Shown here piece after piece: positions 43,006 through 52,153 of a stretch of 64,000 nt of DNA (position 1 is the first letter of the stretch; each line of letters starts with the position of its first letter). The stretch covers positions 124,001 to 188,000 of the forward strand of contig JAWWAY010000001.1 of NCBI GenBank assembly GCA_033721235.1, read 5' to 3'. Under the pieces are notes generated by a model that ran no database searches, was not told the DNA's origin, and saw nothing but the letters and a program-made list of their open reading frames with translations. Origin of the DNA: UBA5078 sp033721235. GTDB taxonomy: Bacteria > Pseudomonadota > Gammaproteobacteria > Pseudomonadales > Pseudohongiellaceae. Made by a program: the position numbers and the translations under genes.

Positions 43006-43185
43006 ATGGCAACGTTACTCGCAAGTTTTGTCTTGCTCGTACTGGTAATTGCGGGAATGGCAGTAGGGGTCATTTTTGGCCGTAAGCCCATCAAGGGAAC
43101 ATGTGGCGGGCTGAACAGTGCTGGCGCCGATACGGAGTGTTCCTTGTGTGGGGGAAATCCACAGAAATGTGATGAAACTCGTTAA
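43006..43185 (+). CDS. nqrM: Na+-Nqr maturation protein NqrM
   Basis: This gene of 59 codons is easily missed. The product starts with a membrane helix (LLASFVLLVLVIAGMAV) and ends with a short soluble part bearing four Cys: one in KGTCGG, two in CSLC and one in QKCDE. That is the NqrM (DUF539) pattern; NqrM is needed for assembly of active Nqr, probably by delivering iron to the NqrD/E site. ATAGGAG lies 7 bases before the ATG, and the gene follows apbE by 9 bases. Confidence 0.93.
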   Translation: MATLLASFVLLVLVIAGMAVGVIFGRKPIKGTCGGLNSAGADTECSLCGGNPQKCDETR

Positions 43186-43206
43186 CTTAAATTGGTAAAC
43201 ACAGCT

Positions 43207-44595
43207 GTGATAAGTAATAAGACATACGACATTATAGTAATCGGAAGCGGCCCGGCGGGCGAGTCCGCTGCCATGAACGCAGCGAAAAAAGGACGAAGTG
43301 TTGCGGTCATCTCAGATCGAGAGAAAGTGGGCGGCAACTGTACCCACTTAGGCACTATTCCTTCTAAGGCGCTTCGTCACTCTGTGAAGCAGGTTATACA
43401 GTTTAGTAGCAACCCTCTGCTGCGTGAATACGCCACCTTGAATAAGCCCAATTTTCAGCAAATTATGGCTCACGCAAATAGAGTCATAGAAGAGCAAGTC
43501 TATCTGCGAGCGGGTTACTACGAAAAAAATGGCATTGACGTCATTACCGGTGTTGCCAGTTTTCTTGATAATAAGACGATCAAGATTGGCGACAAGGGCC
43601 CCGTACTTAATGCCGAGCATTTTATCATTGCCACGGGCTCGCGCCCGTATCGTCCCGACTCTGTAGATTTTAATCATCCTCGCATCTTTGATAGCGATAC
43701 CATTTTGGGCTTGGATCATTCGCCGCGCAAAGTCACTGTAATCGGTGCCGGTGTTATTGGCTGTGAATACGCGTCTATTTTTGGAGGGCTCGGTGCCAAA
43801 GTAGAGCTGATAAACCCAGCCGATACACTATTATCGTTCCTCGACTGGGAAATTTCCGATGCTTTAAGTTATCACTTGCGCAATGTCGGCGTGCGTAGCC
43901 GTCATAACGAGCAGTACGAGAAACTCGAATACTTTGACACCCATGTGGTCACTCATCTGAAGTCCGGTAAACGCATTAAGAGTGACATCGTATTATGGGC
44001 GAATGGCCGCACAGGTAATACGGACCTACTGAATTTGAATGCCGTTGGTCTAAAGCCTAATTCACGTGGGCAGCTGGTGGTGGACTCCCATTATCGCACC
44101 GAGGTCGAGAATATATATGCCGCCGGTGATGTGATCGGGTGGCCCTCTCTTGCCAGTACTTCTTATGATCAGGGCCGAGCAGCCTCCAATGCGATTGTCG
44201 ACCCAGAGAAAAGCAGGGCGATAGATCGTTTTGCTTCGGGTATTTACACCATTCCAGAGATTAGCACCTTAGGTAAGACCGAGCGGGAGCTGACCCAAGA
44301 AAAAGTCCCATATGAAGTAGGTAAGGCATTCTTCAAGAATACCGCTCGTGGTCAAATTACGGGTGAGCAGGTGGGGATGTTAAAAATACTCTTTCATTTT
44401 GAGACGCTGGAGATATTGGGTATCCACTGTTTTGGCGACCAAGCCTCGGAGATCGTGCATATTGGCCAAGCCATTATGTTGCAAGAGGGCGAGGCAAACA
44501 CCATGCAATATTTCCTCAATACTACGTTTAATTACCCAACCATGGCAGAAGCCTATAGAATTGCTGCATTGGACGGTTTGAACCGGGTTTTTTAA
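43207..44595 (+). CDS. sthA: Soluble pyridine nucleotide transhydrogenase SthA
   Basis: SthA moves hydride between NADPH and NAD. The 462-residue flavoprotein has the FAD motif GSGPAGESAA, then VGGNCTHLGTIPSKAL, where the second Cys of the disulfide reductases is replaced by Thr, as is usual for SthA. A second nucleotide motif GAGVIGCEYAS and the AAGDV segment follow. GTG 43207 is chosen because it gives the expected short lead before TYDIIVIG; a TTG at 43192 would add five residues. Neither has a clear ribosome site. It follows nqrM closely. Confidence 0.94.
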   Translation: MISNKTYDIIVIGSGPAGESAAMNAAKKGRSVAVISDREKVGGNCTHLGTIPSKALRHSVKQVIQFSSNPLLREYATLNKPNFQQIMAHANRVIEEQVYLRAGYYEKNGIDVITGVASFLDNKTIKIGDKGPVLNAEHFIIATGSRPYRPDSVDFNHPRIFDSDTILGLDHSPRKVTVIGAGVIGCEYASIFGGLGAKVELINPADTLLSFLDWEISDALSYHLRNVGVRSRHNEQYEKLEYFDTHVVTHLKSGKRIKSDIVLWANGRTGNTDLLNLNAVGLKPNSRGQLVVDSHYRTEVENIYAAGDVIGWPSLASTSYDQGRAASNAIVDPEKSRAIDRFASGIYTIPEISTLGKTERELTQEKVPYEVGKAFFKNTARGQITGEQVGMLKILFHFETLEILGIHCFGDQASEIVHIGQAIMLQEGEANTMQYFLNTTFNYPTMAEAYRIAALDGLNRVF

Positions 44596-44627
44596 CTGAC
44601 TATGATTGGCGTTGAGCTCGCTTTCCT

Positions 44628-45278
44628 ATGAAGTATATTGGGACGAATACTATCTTCAGAAGCGGGCTTGTCCTTGCCTTATGTCTTCTTTGCACTGCAT
44701 TGTTGTACTCCTACTCCGATGACAAGATAAGCACATCTCAGCGCGAATTTGATCGCCGAAATCTGTTTAAAATTCTCACTCCCGATCTATTCAATAACGA
44801 TCTCTTGCTTGATACCTATTTGCTTAGAGCTGCCGAGGAACAAGAGGGGCTCATTGGAGTGTCTGCCCTAGGTTTGCGTCGCGATAGATTGGCCTATATT
44901 GCCAGGCAGGATGAAGAGGTGGTAGCCGTGCTGGTACCGGCAACTGTGGCAGACGGCTTTAATGGCTTTGTGGATTTGCTGATCGCGGTGAATATGCAAG
45001 GACGTATCCTCAATGCTAGCGTTATTGAAGATATCGAAACTGATGCGCTATACGGGGTGGTGAAAGTGATAGACTCCCATTGGATGAAGAATTTCACCGG
45101 TAATACCATGCGGGATATGAGAAGGCTAAGCTGGTCTACTATAGAGCCTGTTCCTGGAGAGTACGATCAGTTTGTAGGGGCGTCTTTAACGCCGAAGGCC
45201 GTGGCCAACCGCATTTACGATGCGCTAGTTTTTTTTCAATCCAATAGAATAGTATTAATGCAAGGTGATCAATCCTGA
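44628..45278 (+). CDS. Orphan RnfG-like FMN-binding domain protein
   Basis: The 216-residue product resembles RnfG, the NqrC paralogue of the Rnf complex: one N-terminal membrane helix (about 12-28), then AYIARQDEEVVAVLVPATVADGF-like strands, a DLLIAVNMQGRIL segment, and near the end YDQFVGASLTPKAVANR. Two family features are altered. The ETPGLG motif reads ETDALYG, and the flavinylation motif has Val-Gly-Ala-Ser, with Ser186 where RnfG has threonine. No other rnf gene is present. It lies between sthA and gpsA, downstream of apbE and nqrM. It may be a divergent flavoprotein or a former RnfG without flavin. Confidence 0.75.
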   Translation: MKYIGTNTIFRSGLVLALCLLCTALLYSYSDDKISTSQREFDRRNLFKILTPDLFNNDLLLDTYLLRAAEEQEGLIGVSALGLRRDRLAYIARQDEEVVAVLVPATVADGFNGFVDLLIAVNMQGRILNASVIEDIETDALYGVVKVIDSHWMKNFTGNTMRDMRRLSWSTIEPVPGEYDQFVGASLTPKAVANRIYDALVFFQSNRIVLMQGDQS

Positions 45279-45325
45279 CGGGGTGACACCTGGCGTGACA
45301 AGAGCAAGGCAAAGGAACCAATTCA

Positions 45326-46369
45326 ATGGCAGCAGATAACACAGTAGCGGTATTGGGCGGAGGCAGTTTTGGCACCGTTATGGCCAATATCATTGCTGAA
45401 AATGGATACGATGTGCACTTTTGGATGCGTGACGAAGAGAAAGTCGCCCAAGTGAATTCGCTACATGAAAACCCACGTTACCTGCCTGGTTATCATCTTG
45501 ATAAGGGAGTGGTCGCCTATCATGATATGGCGGCCGCCGTAGAGAACGCAGCACTTATTTTTGTAGCAGTGCCCAGTGCTTATTTTCGCTCCGTTGTGCA
45601 AAAAATGCTGCCTTTCTGTCGCCAAGACGTCTCCTTAGTGAGCTGTACTAAAGGGATTGAGGCCGAAGGTTTCAAACTCATGAGTCAGGTGCTGGAGGAG
45701 GAGTCTCCCCATGCCAAGATCGGGGTGCTCAGCGGGCCTAATCTAGCGAAAGAGATTGCGGCTAAGAACCTAACCGGCACCGTAATTGCGAGCGAACATG
45801 CATCGGTGCGAGAAAGTGTACAAGCAGTGCTCAAGTCCGAATATTTTCGGGTATACACTAATGACGATATGTTTGGTGTCGAGCTCGGTGGTGCCCTTAA
45901 GAATATCTACGCTATTATTGCCGGTCTCGCCGCAGCAATGGGAATGGGAAACAACACTAATAGTATGTTGGTGACCAGAAGCCTGACCGAGATGGCGCGC
46001 TTTGGCCGAAGCCTCGGTGCCGATCCGATGACTTTTTTAGGCTTGTCAGGGGTTGGTGATCTCGTAGTGACCTGTTCATCCCCGCTTAGCCGCAATTATC
46101 GTGTAGGCTATGCCCTAGGCGAAGGTAAGTCCCTCGAAGAGGCGATTGTCGAGGTTGGACAAGTGGCCGAAGGAGTTAATACCTTAAAGCTTGTTTTTGA
46201 AAAAGCGGCTAAGCTGGATGTGTATATGCCCTTGATGAATGGCCTATATCAGATAATCTATAACAAACAGTCGGTAGCCAGTATTGTGGCATCCTTGATG
46301 CTGGGCGAGCAGGCGTTGGATGTGGAGTATGCAGCAAACCAAACTAAAACTTTAAACCCCAAGGAGTGA
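45326..46369 (+). CDS. gpsA: NAD(P)-dependent glycerol-3-phosphate dehydrogenase GpsA
   Basis: GpsA makes sn-glycerol-3-phosphate for phospholipid synthesis. The 347-residue protein begins with the nucleotide motif VLGGGSFGTVMA; SGPNLAKE and the catalytic lysine in VELGGALKNIYAI follow, then LSGVGDLVVTCSSPLSRN. The gene has AAGGAA upstream of its ATG. The next gene starts two bases after the gpsA stop codon and shares its ribosome site region, so they form one unit. Confidence 0.96.
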   Translation: MAADNTVAVLGGGSFGTVMANIIAENGYDVHFWMRDEEKVAQVNSLHENPRYLPGYHLDKGVVAYHDMAAAVENAALIFVAVPSAYFRSVVQKMLPFCRQDVSLVSCTKGIEAEGFKLMSQVLEEESPHAKIGVLSGPNLAKEIAAKNLTGTVIASEHASVRESVQAVLKSEYFRVYTNDDMFGVELGGALKNIYAIIAGLAAAMGMGNNTNSMLVTRSLTEMARFGRSLGADPMTFLGLSGVGDLVVTCSSPLSRNYRVGYALGEGKSLEEAIVEVGQVAEGVNTLKLVFEKAAKLDVYMPLMNGLYQIIYNKQSVASIVASLMLGEQALDVEYAANQTKTLNPKE

Positions 46370-46371
46370 TT

Positions 46372-46779
46372 ATGTCAGACGATATCGTAGACAACCTGAA
46401 GGAGCCGTCTCAATGGCTGCGCATTGCTTTTATGATTGCATTTGCCGTGGCCTTGTATGTCGCTATTAGTGTCTTAGTAGTTCTGACAGTAGCGCAGGCG
46501 CTATTTTGTTTGGTCACTGGCCGTGACAATAAGAACCTGCGAGGCTTTGGTAAGGGCTTAGGCGCATATGTTCACGAGATTGTGGAGTACCTGACCTATA
46601 ATAGCCAACAGAAGCCTTTTCCATTTTCTGAGTTTCCAGAGACTGATCTGGACGATGACGATGACTTAGACACCGACGAGCTAGAAGACGATTTAGAAGA
46701 AGAGATTGAAGAGGCCGTTGAGGCAGAGCTGGAAGAGGATAGTGACTTAGATTCTGAGGATGATATTGAGAAGAAATAA
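46372..46779 (+). CDS. DUF4389 membrane protein with long acidic tail
   Basis: The 135-residue product has a membrane segment at about 18-45 and the DUF4389 pattern (QALFCLVTGRDNKNL, GLGAYVHEIVEYLTYN). After residue 85 the protein is extremely acidic: most residues are Asp or Glu. ATG 46372 has AAGGAG five bases upstream; a GTG two codons earlier is less likely. Its stop overlaps the next ATG in TAATG. Function of the family is unknown to me. Confidence 0.85.
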   Translation: MSDDIVDNLKEPSQWLRIAFMIAFAVALYVAISVLVVLTVAQALFCLVTGRDNKNLRGFGKGLGAYVHEIVEYLTYNSQQKPFPFSEFPETDLDDDDDLDTDELEDDLEEEIEEAVEAELEEDSDLDSEDDIEKK

Positions 46780-47726
46780 TGGCCGCTAGTAGATCGTTTT
46801 TTCAGCTCATAGTATTGCTTGCGTGCTATAGCCTAGCACCGTCTGGCGCTATCGCTCAAACTAGCGGGGATGTTCGCGGTGCGAGCGATAGTCCGTGGTT
46901 AGACCGTTTCTCAGGTTCACGTATTGTGGACTTCGAACAGCAAGCCAGTGCCTATTACCAGCTCGCCTTGGATCGCATGCAGCGCGTGAACGGTCAAGTA
47001 GTGCCCGGTTCGGAGGAACGTATTCAAGGGGCATTGACTCGCATTACCTATCAAGTTCCCGACGGTTTTTCGGGCGATGAAGTATTTGAGTTCTTTACCG
47101 ATCAGCTTCGTGCCAATGAGGCTGTGTCCTTGTTTAGGTGTGAAGGCAGGGCCTGCGGAAGCAGTAATTATTGGGCGAACGATGTGTTTGAAAACCGCAT
47201 TCTCTATGGCCCAGAGACCGATCAGTTCTACCTTGCGGCTAGGGCTGATGATGCACAAAGTAATAATAGCTACTATGTTGCTGTATATGTTATTACGCGC
47301 GGCAATAGAAGGGTCTATGCTCACTTAGACATTGTAGAGCCTGCAATGGCGCAGTCGGTAGAGGCGAGCGTCACCGTCTCCGCATTACGTGCTGGCGTTA
47401 TCGAGCGCGGAGCTGCTATAGCCCCGGGTTTGCAGTTCTCCGACACCGATGAGCTCGTGTCTGAATCTCCTTTGGAGACAGTTGCTCAGTTGCTTCGCAC
47501 CGAGAGCCTAATGCGCTTGTATATCGTTGCTCATTTGCAAGGGGAAGAGGCTTTGCAAGTGCTATTGGAGCGCTCACAAAAACGCGCCGACGCAGTCGTC
47601 GCCGCGTTAGGCCGCATGGGAGTGAACCTTGATAGGCTCACTGCGCAGGGAGTAGGGCCTTTGTCTCCGCTTTGCGAGCGCGAAGACTGTGAAACCCGAG
47701 TTGAATTAGTACTTAACCCTAACTAG
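46779..47726 (+). CDS. Secreted DUF4892 protein with OmpA-like C-terminal part
   Basis: The 315-residue product has a signal peptide cut near residue 26 (GAIA-QT). The middle part shows the DUF4892 layout: GSRIVDFEQQASAYYQLAL near the start, a Cys pair in FRCEGRACGSSNYWAN, and a YVAVYVITRGNRRVY strand. The last 80 residues resemble an OmpA-type peptidoglycan-binding fold (RLYIVAHLQG, SQKRADAVVAAL, LTAQGVGP) with a further Cys pair. It is coupled to the DUF4389 gene through TAATG and converges with folE only five bases away. Confidence 0.82.
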   Translation: MAASRSFFQLIVLLACYSLAPSGAIAQTSGDVRGASDSPWLDRFSGSRIVDFEQQASAYYQLALDRMQRVNGQVVPGSEERIQGALTRITYQVPDGFSGDEVFEFFTDQLRANEAVSLFRCEGRACGSSNYWANDVFENRILYGPETDQFYLAARADDAQSNNSYYVAVYVITRGNRRVYAHLDIVEPAMAQSVEASVTVSALRAGVIERGAAIAPGLQFSDTDELVSESPLETVAQLLRTESLMRLYIVAHLQGEEALQVLLERSQKRADAVVAALGRMGVNLDRLTAQGVGPLSPLCEREDCETRVELVLNPN

Positions 47727-47731
47727 GCGGG

Positions 47732-48286
47732 TTACTTATTAATCAGTGATAGGAATTCGTTACGCGTGCTTTGGCTATTTCGGAATGCGCCGAGCATGCA
47801 GGATGTGGTCATCACTGAGTTCTGCTTTTCCACGCCGCGCATCATCATGCACATGTGCTGAGCTTCGATAATAACGGCGGCACCCGCCGCATTAGTTTTG
47901 GAGATGATCGTTTCCGCGATTTCCTTGGTGAGGTTTTCCTGTATCTGCATGCGGCGGGCGAAAACGTCGACAATGCGTGCTATCTTTGACAGACCAATGA
48001 CCTTTCCCTGCGGGATATACGCGACATGACACTTGCCGATAAAAGGCAGCATATGGTGTTCGCACATCGAGTATAATTCGATATTTTTCACGATAACCAT
48101 TTCATCAGATGTCGACGGAAACATGGCATCGTTAATGACTTCGTCGATGTCTTGCTTGTAGCCCCGCATGAGAAACTCCATAGCCTTAGCGGCTCGTTTG
48201 GGGGTTTCAGCAATGCCAGGGCGCGTGAGATCCTCTCCAATATTGGTGATGATATCTTGATAGGCTTTTTCCATTGAAGAAGTCAT
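47732..48286 (-). CDS. folE: GTP cyclohydrolase I FolE
   Basis: FolE turns GTP into dihydroneopterin triphosphate, the first step of folate synthesis. The 184-residue protein has the zinc motif CEHHMLPF (Cys75, His77, His78), followed by GKCHVAYIP, and a further zinc Cys in QHMCMMMRG. The product end TRNEFLSLI is typical. Length is slightly below E. coli (222). It diverges from prmB. Confidence 0.95.
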   Translation of the reverse strand: MTSSMEKAYQDIITNIGEDLTRPGIAETPKRAAKAMEFLMRGYKQDIDEVINDAMFPSTSDEMVIVKNIELYSMCEHHMLPFIGKCHVAYIPQGKVIGLSKIARIVDVFARRMQIQENLTKEIAETIISKTNAAGAAVIIEAQHMCMMMRGVEKQNSVMTTSCMLGAFRNSQSTRNEFLSLINK

Positions 48287-48411
48287 ATTGCTTGCGGGGT
48301 TCCTGTCGTTGAAATAGGCGCTTACCCTACGATATTGCTCGGAGAGGGTAAAGTAAATTTTTGGTCTTTAGGGGCCGTGTAATTCTAGTCAGTGAGTATA
48401 TAGAGGCAGAT

Positions 48412-49311
48412 GTGACACAGTTTGAGGGCTTGACCCTGTTGGAGTGTATCCAAGATTTAAGTGCAAGATTTGAAGACGCCGAGCTGTTTTATGGTCATGG
48501 CACTGATAACGCTTGGGATGAGGCAATCTATCTAAGCTTTAGCTTGCTGAAGGTGAGTTTCGATGTTGACGACTCGGTGGGCCAACGGATTTTGACCCGT
48601 GAGGAGTTAGAGCAGATCAATGCGCTGGCGAAGCGGCGCATAGAAGAACATGTGCCGGTTGCCTACTTAGTGGAAGAAGCTTGGTTTGCAGGGCTGAGTT
48701 TTAAAGTGGATAAGCGCGTATTGGTGCCTCGATCACCATTAGGTGAGATGATTCAAAACCGGTTCGAACCGCTACTGACCATCGCACCAAAGCGTATCTT
48801 GGACCTATGTACGGGCAGCGGATGTATAGGAATAGCCACGGCTATTGCTTTTCCAGAAGCTAAGGTCGAATTGGCAGATATAAGCGTCGATGCGCTTGCG
48901 CTAGCGGCAGAGAACATCGAGCGACACCAGCTAGCCGAGCGCGTGCAGGCTATAGAGTCTGATCTGTTCGAAAAGCTGAACCCTCGTTATGAGTTGATTG
49001 TGAGTAATCCACCTTATGTGAGTGCCGATGAAATAGCGCAATTGCCACCGGAGTACCGCCACGAGCCAGAGCTAGGGCTTTTTTCTGAAGAGGAAGGCTT
49101 GGCCATTCCCATTCAAATTCTACGCGAGGCAGAGCACTACCTTAGTGACGGTGGAATTCTATTGATGGAGGTAGGGTATTCTTGGGAGGCGCTGGCGGCG
49201 CGACTGCCCGGCGTACCTTTCCTGTGGCTCGAGTTTGAGTCAGGGGGCGAGGGGGTTTGCGCGCTCACTAAGCAACAACTCATTGATAGCAGGGAATTAT
49301 TAGCCAACTAA
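48412..49311 (+). CDS. prmB: Ribosomal protein L3 N5-glutamine methyltransferase PrmB
   Basis: PrmB methylates a glutamine of ribosomal protein L3. From GTG 48412 (AGAGG five bases upstream) the product has 299 residues and starts shortly before the family stretch DAELFYGHGTDNAWDEA. Later come LVPRSPLGE, the SAM loop LDLCTGSGCIG and the catalytic NPPY at 199-202. The frame is open 17 codons further upstream, to a TTG, but those residues have no counterpart. aroC follows, as in pseudomonads and E. coli. Confidence 0.93.
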   Translation: MTQFEGLTLLECIQDLSARFEDAELFYGHGTDNAWDEAIYLSFSLLKVSFDVDDSVGQRILTREELEQINALAKRRIEEHVPVAYLVEEAWFAGLSFKVDKRVLVPRSPLGEMIQNRFEPLLTIAPKRILDLCTGSGCIGIATAIAFPEAKVELADISVDALALAAENIERHQLAERVQAIESDLFEKLNPRYELIVSNPPYVSADEIAQLPPEYRHEPELGLFSEEEGLAIPIQILREAEHYLSDGGILLMEVGYSWEALAARLPGVPFLWLEFESGGEGVCALTKQQLIDSRELLAN

Positions 49312-49383
49312 GAAGTTTGGCAAAAATTCAGTGAAATCAGTTCGATGCAAGTGTCGTTTCATGCTTTTTTTCCTCAATTAGTG

Positions 49384-49400
49384 TACAATGCGCGCCTTTT
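49384..49400 (+). promoter_or_regulatory. Probable -10 and GC-rich discriminator of aroC
   Basis: TACAAT at 49384-49389 is followed by GCGCGCCTTTT. The same block, with one change, precedes serB. The start codon of aroC is 72 bases further on. No good -35 box is seen; a T run lies there. Confidence 0.42.
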
Positions 49401-49460
49401 CCCCGTTAGGGGCACTGCACCACAAAGCCGTGCGGTTATTTCAGTGAATACAGGTGGAGT

Positions 49461-50546
49461 ATGTCGGGTAATTCGATAGGTAAGCTATTTACAGTGACAA
49501 GCTTTGGTGAGAGCCATGGTCTGGCGCTTGGATGTATCGTCGATGGCTGTCCGCCAGGAATGAAACTGACAGAGGCCGACTTGCAGGAAGATCTCGATCG
49601 CCGTAAGCCCGGTACATCGCGTTTCACAACGCAGCGTAAAGAGGCGGATCAAGTCAAAATTCTGTCTGGTGTGTTTGAAGGCGTCACCACTGGGACTCCC
49701 ATCGGCTTGATTATCGAGAATACGGATCAACGCTCGAAAGACTACGGCAAGATTAAAGATCAGTTTCGTCCAGCCCATGCTGACTACACCTATCAGCAGA
49801 AGTACGGCATCCGCGATTATCGCGGTGGTGGTCGTTCCTCTGCTAGGGAAACTGCCATGCGTGTTGCGGCTGGTGCTATCGCTAAAAAATACTTGTTTGA
49901 ACAGCTTGGCGTTGTAATTCGCGGCTATATGAGTGAATTAGGCCCCCTAAAAGCGGCTAATTTCGACTGGGACGAGGTGCATAAAAACCCTTTCTTCTGC
50001 CCTGATGCCGCTCTAGTGCCCGAGCTAGAAACTTATATGGCCGCCCTGAATAAAGAGGGTAACTCCGTTGGCGCGCGCATTAATGTGGTCGCTAGTGGGG
50101 TGCCTGCAGGCTTAGGCGAGCCCATTTTCGATCGCTTGGATGCTGAGCTGGCGCACTCCTTAATGAGCATCAATGCCGTTAAGGGTGTTGAGATCGGTGC
50201 AGGCTTCGATTCAGTGGCGCAGAAGGGCACGGAACATCGAGATGAAATAACACCCGAGGGTTTCTTATCCAATAATGCCGGTGGTGTATTGGGGGGTATC
50301 TCCTCAGGGCAAGACATTCTTGCCAGCATAGCCTTGAAGCCGACTTCAAGTTTGCGCCTACCTGGGCGCTCTATAGATATTAATGGTGAGCCTATTGAAG
50401 TGATCACTACGGGTCGCCACGATCCGTGCGTGGGCATCAGGGCGACTCCCATAGCGGAGGCCATGATGGCAATCACCTTGATGGACCACTATATGCGGCA
50501 TCGCGCTCAAAATGCGGATGTACGCAGTAAGACCCCAAGTATCTAG
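49461..50546 (+). CDS. aroC: Chorismate synthase
   Basis: AroC makes chorismate from EPSP with reduced FMN, the last common step of aromatic amino acid synthesis. The 361-residue protein has the family signatures GESHGLALGCIVDGCPPG near the start, DYRGGGRSSARET in the middle and DPCVGIRATPIAEAM near the end. GGTGGAG precedes the ATG. Chorismate feeds the trp genes about 8 kb downstream. Confidence 0.97.
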   Translation: MSGNSIGKLFTVTSFGESHGLALGCIVDGCPPGMKLTEADLQEDLDRRKPGTSRFTTQRKEADQVKILSGVFEGVTTGTPIGLIIENTDQRSKDYGKIKDQFRPAHADYTYQQKYGIRDYRGGGRSSARETAMRVAAGAIAKKYLFEQLGVVIRGYMSELGPLKAANFDWDEVHKNPFFCPDAALVPELETYMAALNKEGNSVGARINVVASGVPAGLGEPIFDRLDAELAHSLMSINAVKGVEIGAGFDSVAQKGTEHRDEITPEGFLSNNAGGVLGGISSGQDILASIALKPTSSLRLPGRSIDINGEPIEVITTGRHDPCVGIRATPIAEAMMAITLMDHYMRHRAQNADVRSKTPSI

Positions 50547-50598
50547 TTCCTCACTCTCGTATAGCCTTTAGTAATGGAATTTATAAAATAGTTTCATT

Positions 50599-50626
50599 TT
50601 GGTTATTAAGAGAGTGTCGGTATAGT
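50599..50626 (+). promoter_or_regulatory. Probable promoter of leuCD
   Basis: TTGGTT at 50599-50604 and TATAGT at 50621-50626 (five of six) are 16 bases apart. Transcription would start near 50633, leaving a leader of about 33 bases before leuC. That is too short for a leucine leader peptide with an attenuator. Confidence 0.4.
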
Positions 50627-50665
50627 TCGCACACTTCACACAATTCAATGAAATGGTAATTAAAC

Positions 50666-52102
50666 ATGGCCGGAAAAACTTTGTATGACAAGCTTTGGGA
50701 CTCTCACTTGGTAAAACAACGTGATGATGGCACAGCGCTTATCTATATCGATCGTCAACTTATACACGAAGTCACTTCTCCGCAGGCTTTCGAAGGCCTT
50801 CGTCTGGCGGGTAGAAAGCCATGGCGCGCTAGCGCAAACTTTGCAACCCCTGACCATAATATTCCTACTACTAAGGCAGAGAGAAGCCGTGGCCTGGAAG
50901 GAATTTTGGACCCTGTGTCGCGCATTCAAGTGACGACACTTGATGATAACTGCAAAGAGTTTGGCATTCTTGAGTTGGACATGAACGATATCCGTCAGGG
51001 TATTGTGCACGTGGTTGGTCCTGAGCAGGGCGCCACCTTGCCGGGTATGACTATCGTATGTGGCGATTCGCATACTTCTACTCACGGGGCTTTGGGGGCT
51101 CTTGCCCACGGCATCGGAACCTCTGAGGTAGAGCATGTTATGGCGACTCAGTGTCTATTGCAGACAAAGATGAAGAATATGCTGATTCGCGTCGATGGCC
51201 GCTTGAACCCTGGCGTTACCGCAAAGGACATCGTATTGGCCATTATTGGCGAAATCGGCACTGCCGGTGGTACGGGTTACACGATCGAATTTGGTGGCGA
51301 AGCCATTCGCTCCTTGAGTGTTGAAGGTCGCATGACCGTTTGTAATATGGCTATTGAGGCGGGTGCTCGTGCGGGGCTAATCGCCGTTGATGACGTGACG
51401 CTTGAATATATTAAGGGGCGTCCATTCGCACCAAAAGACGAGCTTTGGGATCGCGCTGCGGAGGCTTGGAAAGGCCTTGTGAGTGACGAGGATGCAGAGT
51501 TTGATCGCGTCGTGGTTATGGATGCGGCTGATATCATCCCGCAGGTGACTTGGGGAACATCGCCAGAGATGGTGGCGCCAGTAAACGGCGAAGTACCTGA
51601 TCCCGATAAAGAAACCGACGCTGGTCGCAGCGAAAACATTCGTCAGTCACTAAAATACATGGGCTTGAAGCCTGGCACCAAGATTACGGATATAAAGCTG
51701 GACTGTATCTTCATCGGTTCTTGCACCAACTCTCGAATTGAGGACCTGAGAGCAGCTGCTGCTGTAGTGAAAGGGCGTAAAGTGGCCGAATCCATTGAGA
51801 TGGCCTTAGTGGTTCCGGGCTCTGGTTTGGTTAAGCAGCAGGCTGAGGCAGAAGGCTTAGATAAAATCTTTATAGAGGCTGGTCTAGAGTGGCGTGAGCC
51901 TGGTTGCTCTATGTGTTTGGCGATGAATGCTGACCAATTAGGGGAGGGCAAACACTGTGCATCTACCTCTAACCGTAACTTCGAAGGCCGTCAGGGCTTT
52001 GGGGGGCGTACGCACTTGGTAAGCCCAGCAATGGCTGCTGCCGCGGCGATTAATGGTCATTTTGTCGATGTGCGCGATATTCTGCTAACGGCCGATCGCT
52101 AA
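50666..52102 (+). CDS. leuC: 3-isopropylmalate dehydratase large subunit
   Basis: LeuC, with LeuD, isomerises 2-isopropylmalate to 3-isopropylmalate in leucine synthesis. The 478-residue protein starts KTLYDKLWDSHLV, as usual, and carries the 4Fe-4S ligands Cys353 in GSCTNS and two in EPGCSMCLAMN. CGDSHTSTHGA is present in the first third. leuD follows after 51 bases. The gene for the next enzyme, leuB, is not found here. Confidence 0.97.
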   Translation: MAGKTLYDKLWDSHLVKQRDDGTALIYIDRQLIHEVTSPQAFEGLRLAGRKPWRASANFATPDHNIPTTKAERSRGLEGILDPVSRIQVTTLDDNCKEFGILELDMNDIRQGIVHVVGPEQGATLPGMTIVCGDSHTSTHGALGALAHGIGTSEVEHVMATQCLLQTKMKNMLIRVDGRLNPGVTAKDIVLAIIGEIGTAGGTGYTIEFGGEAIRSLSVEGRMTVCNMAIEAGARAGLIAVDDVTLEYIKGRPFAPKDELWDRAAEAWKGLVSDEDAEFDRVVVMDAADIIPQVTWGTSPEMVAPVNGEVPDPDKETDAGRSENIRQSLKYMGLKPGTKITDIKLDCIFIGSCTNSRIEDLRAAAAVVKGRKVAESIEMALVVPGSGLVKQQAEAEGLDKIFIEAGLEWREPGCSMCLAMNADQLGEGKHCASTSNRNFEGRQGFGGRTHLVSPAMAAAAAINGHFVDVRDILLTADR

Positions 52103-52153
52103 GCAGAAGTTGTCACCCATTTGCCAATTAATACAGATTATTGAGAATTTGAT

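Noticed and set aside
50547..50665. Leucine leader peptide and attenuator before leuC
   Set aside because: No Leu-rich short frame is seen and the probable promoter leaves only about 33 bases of leader.
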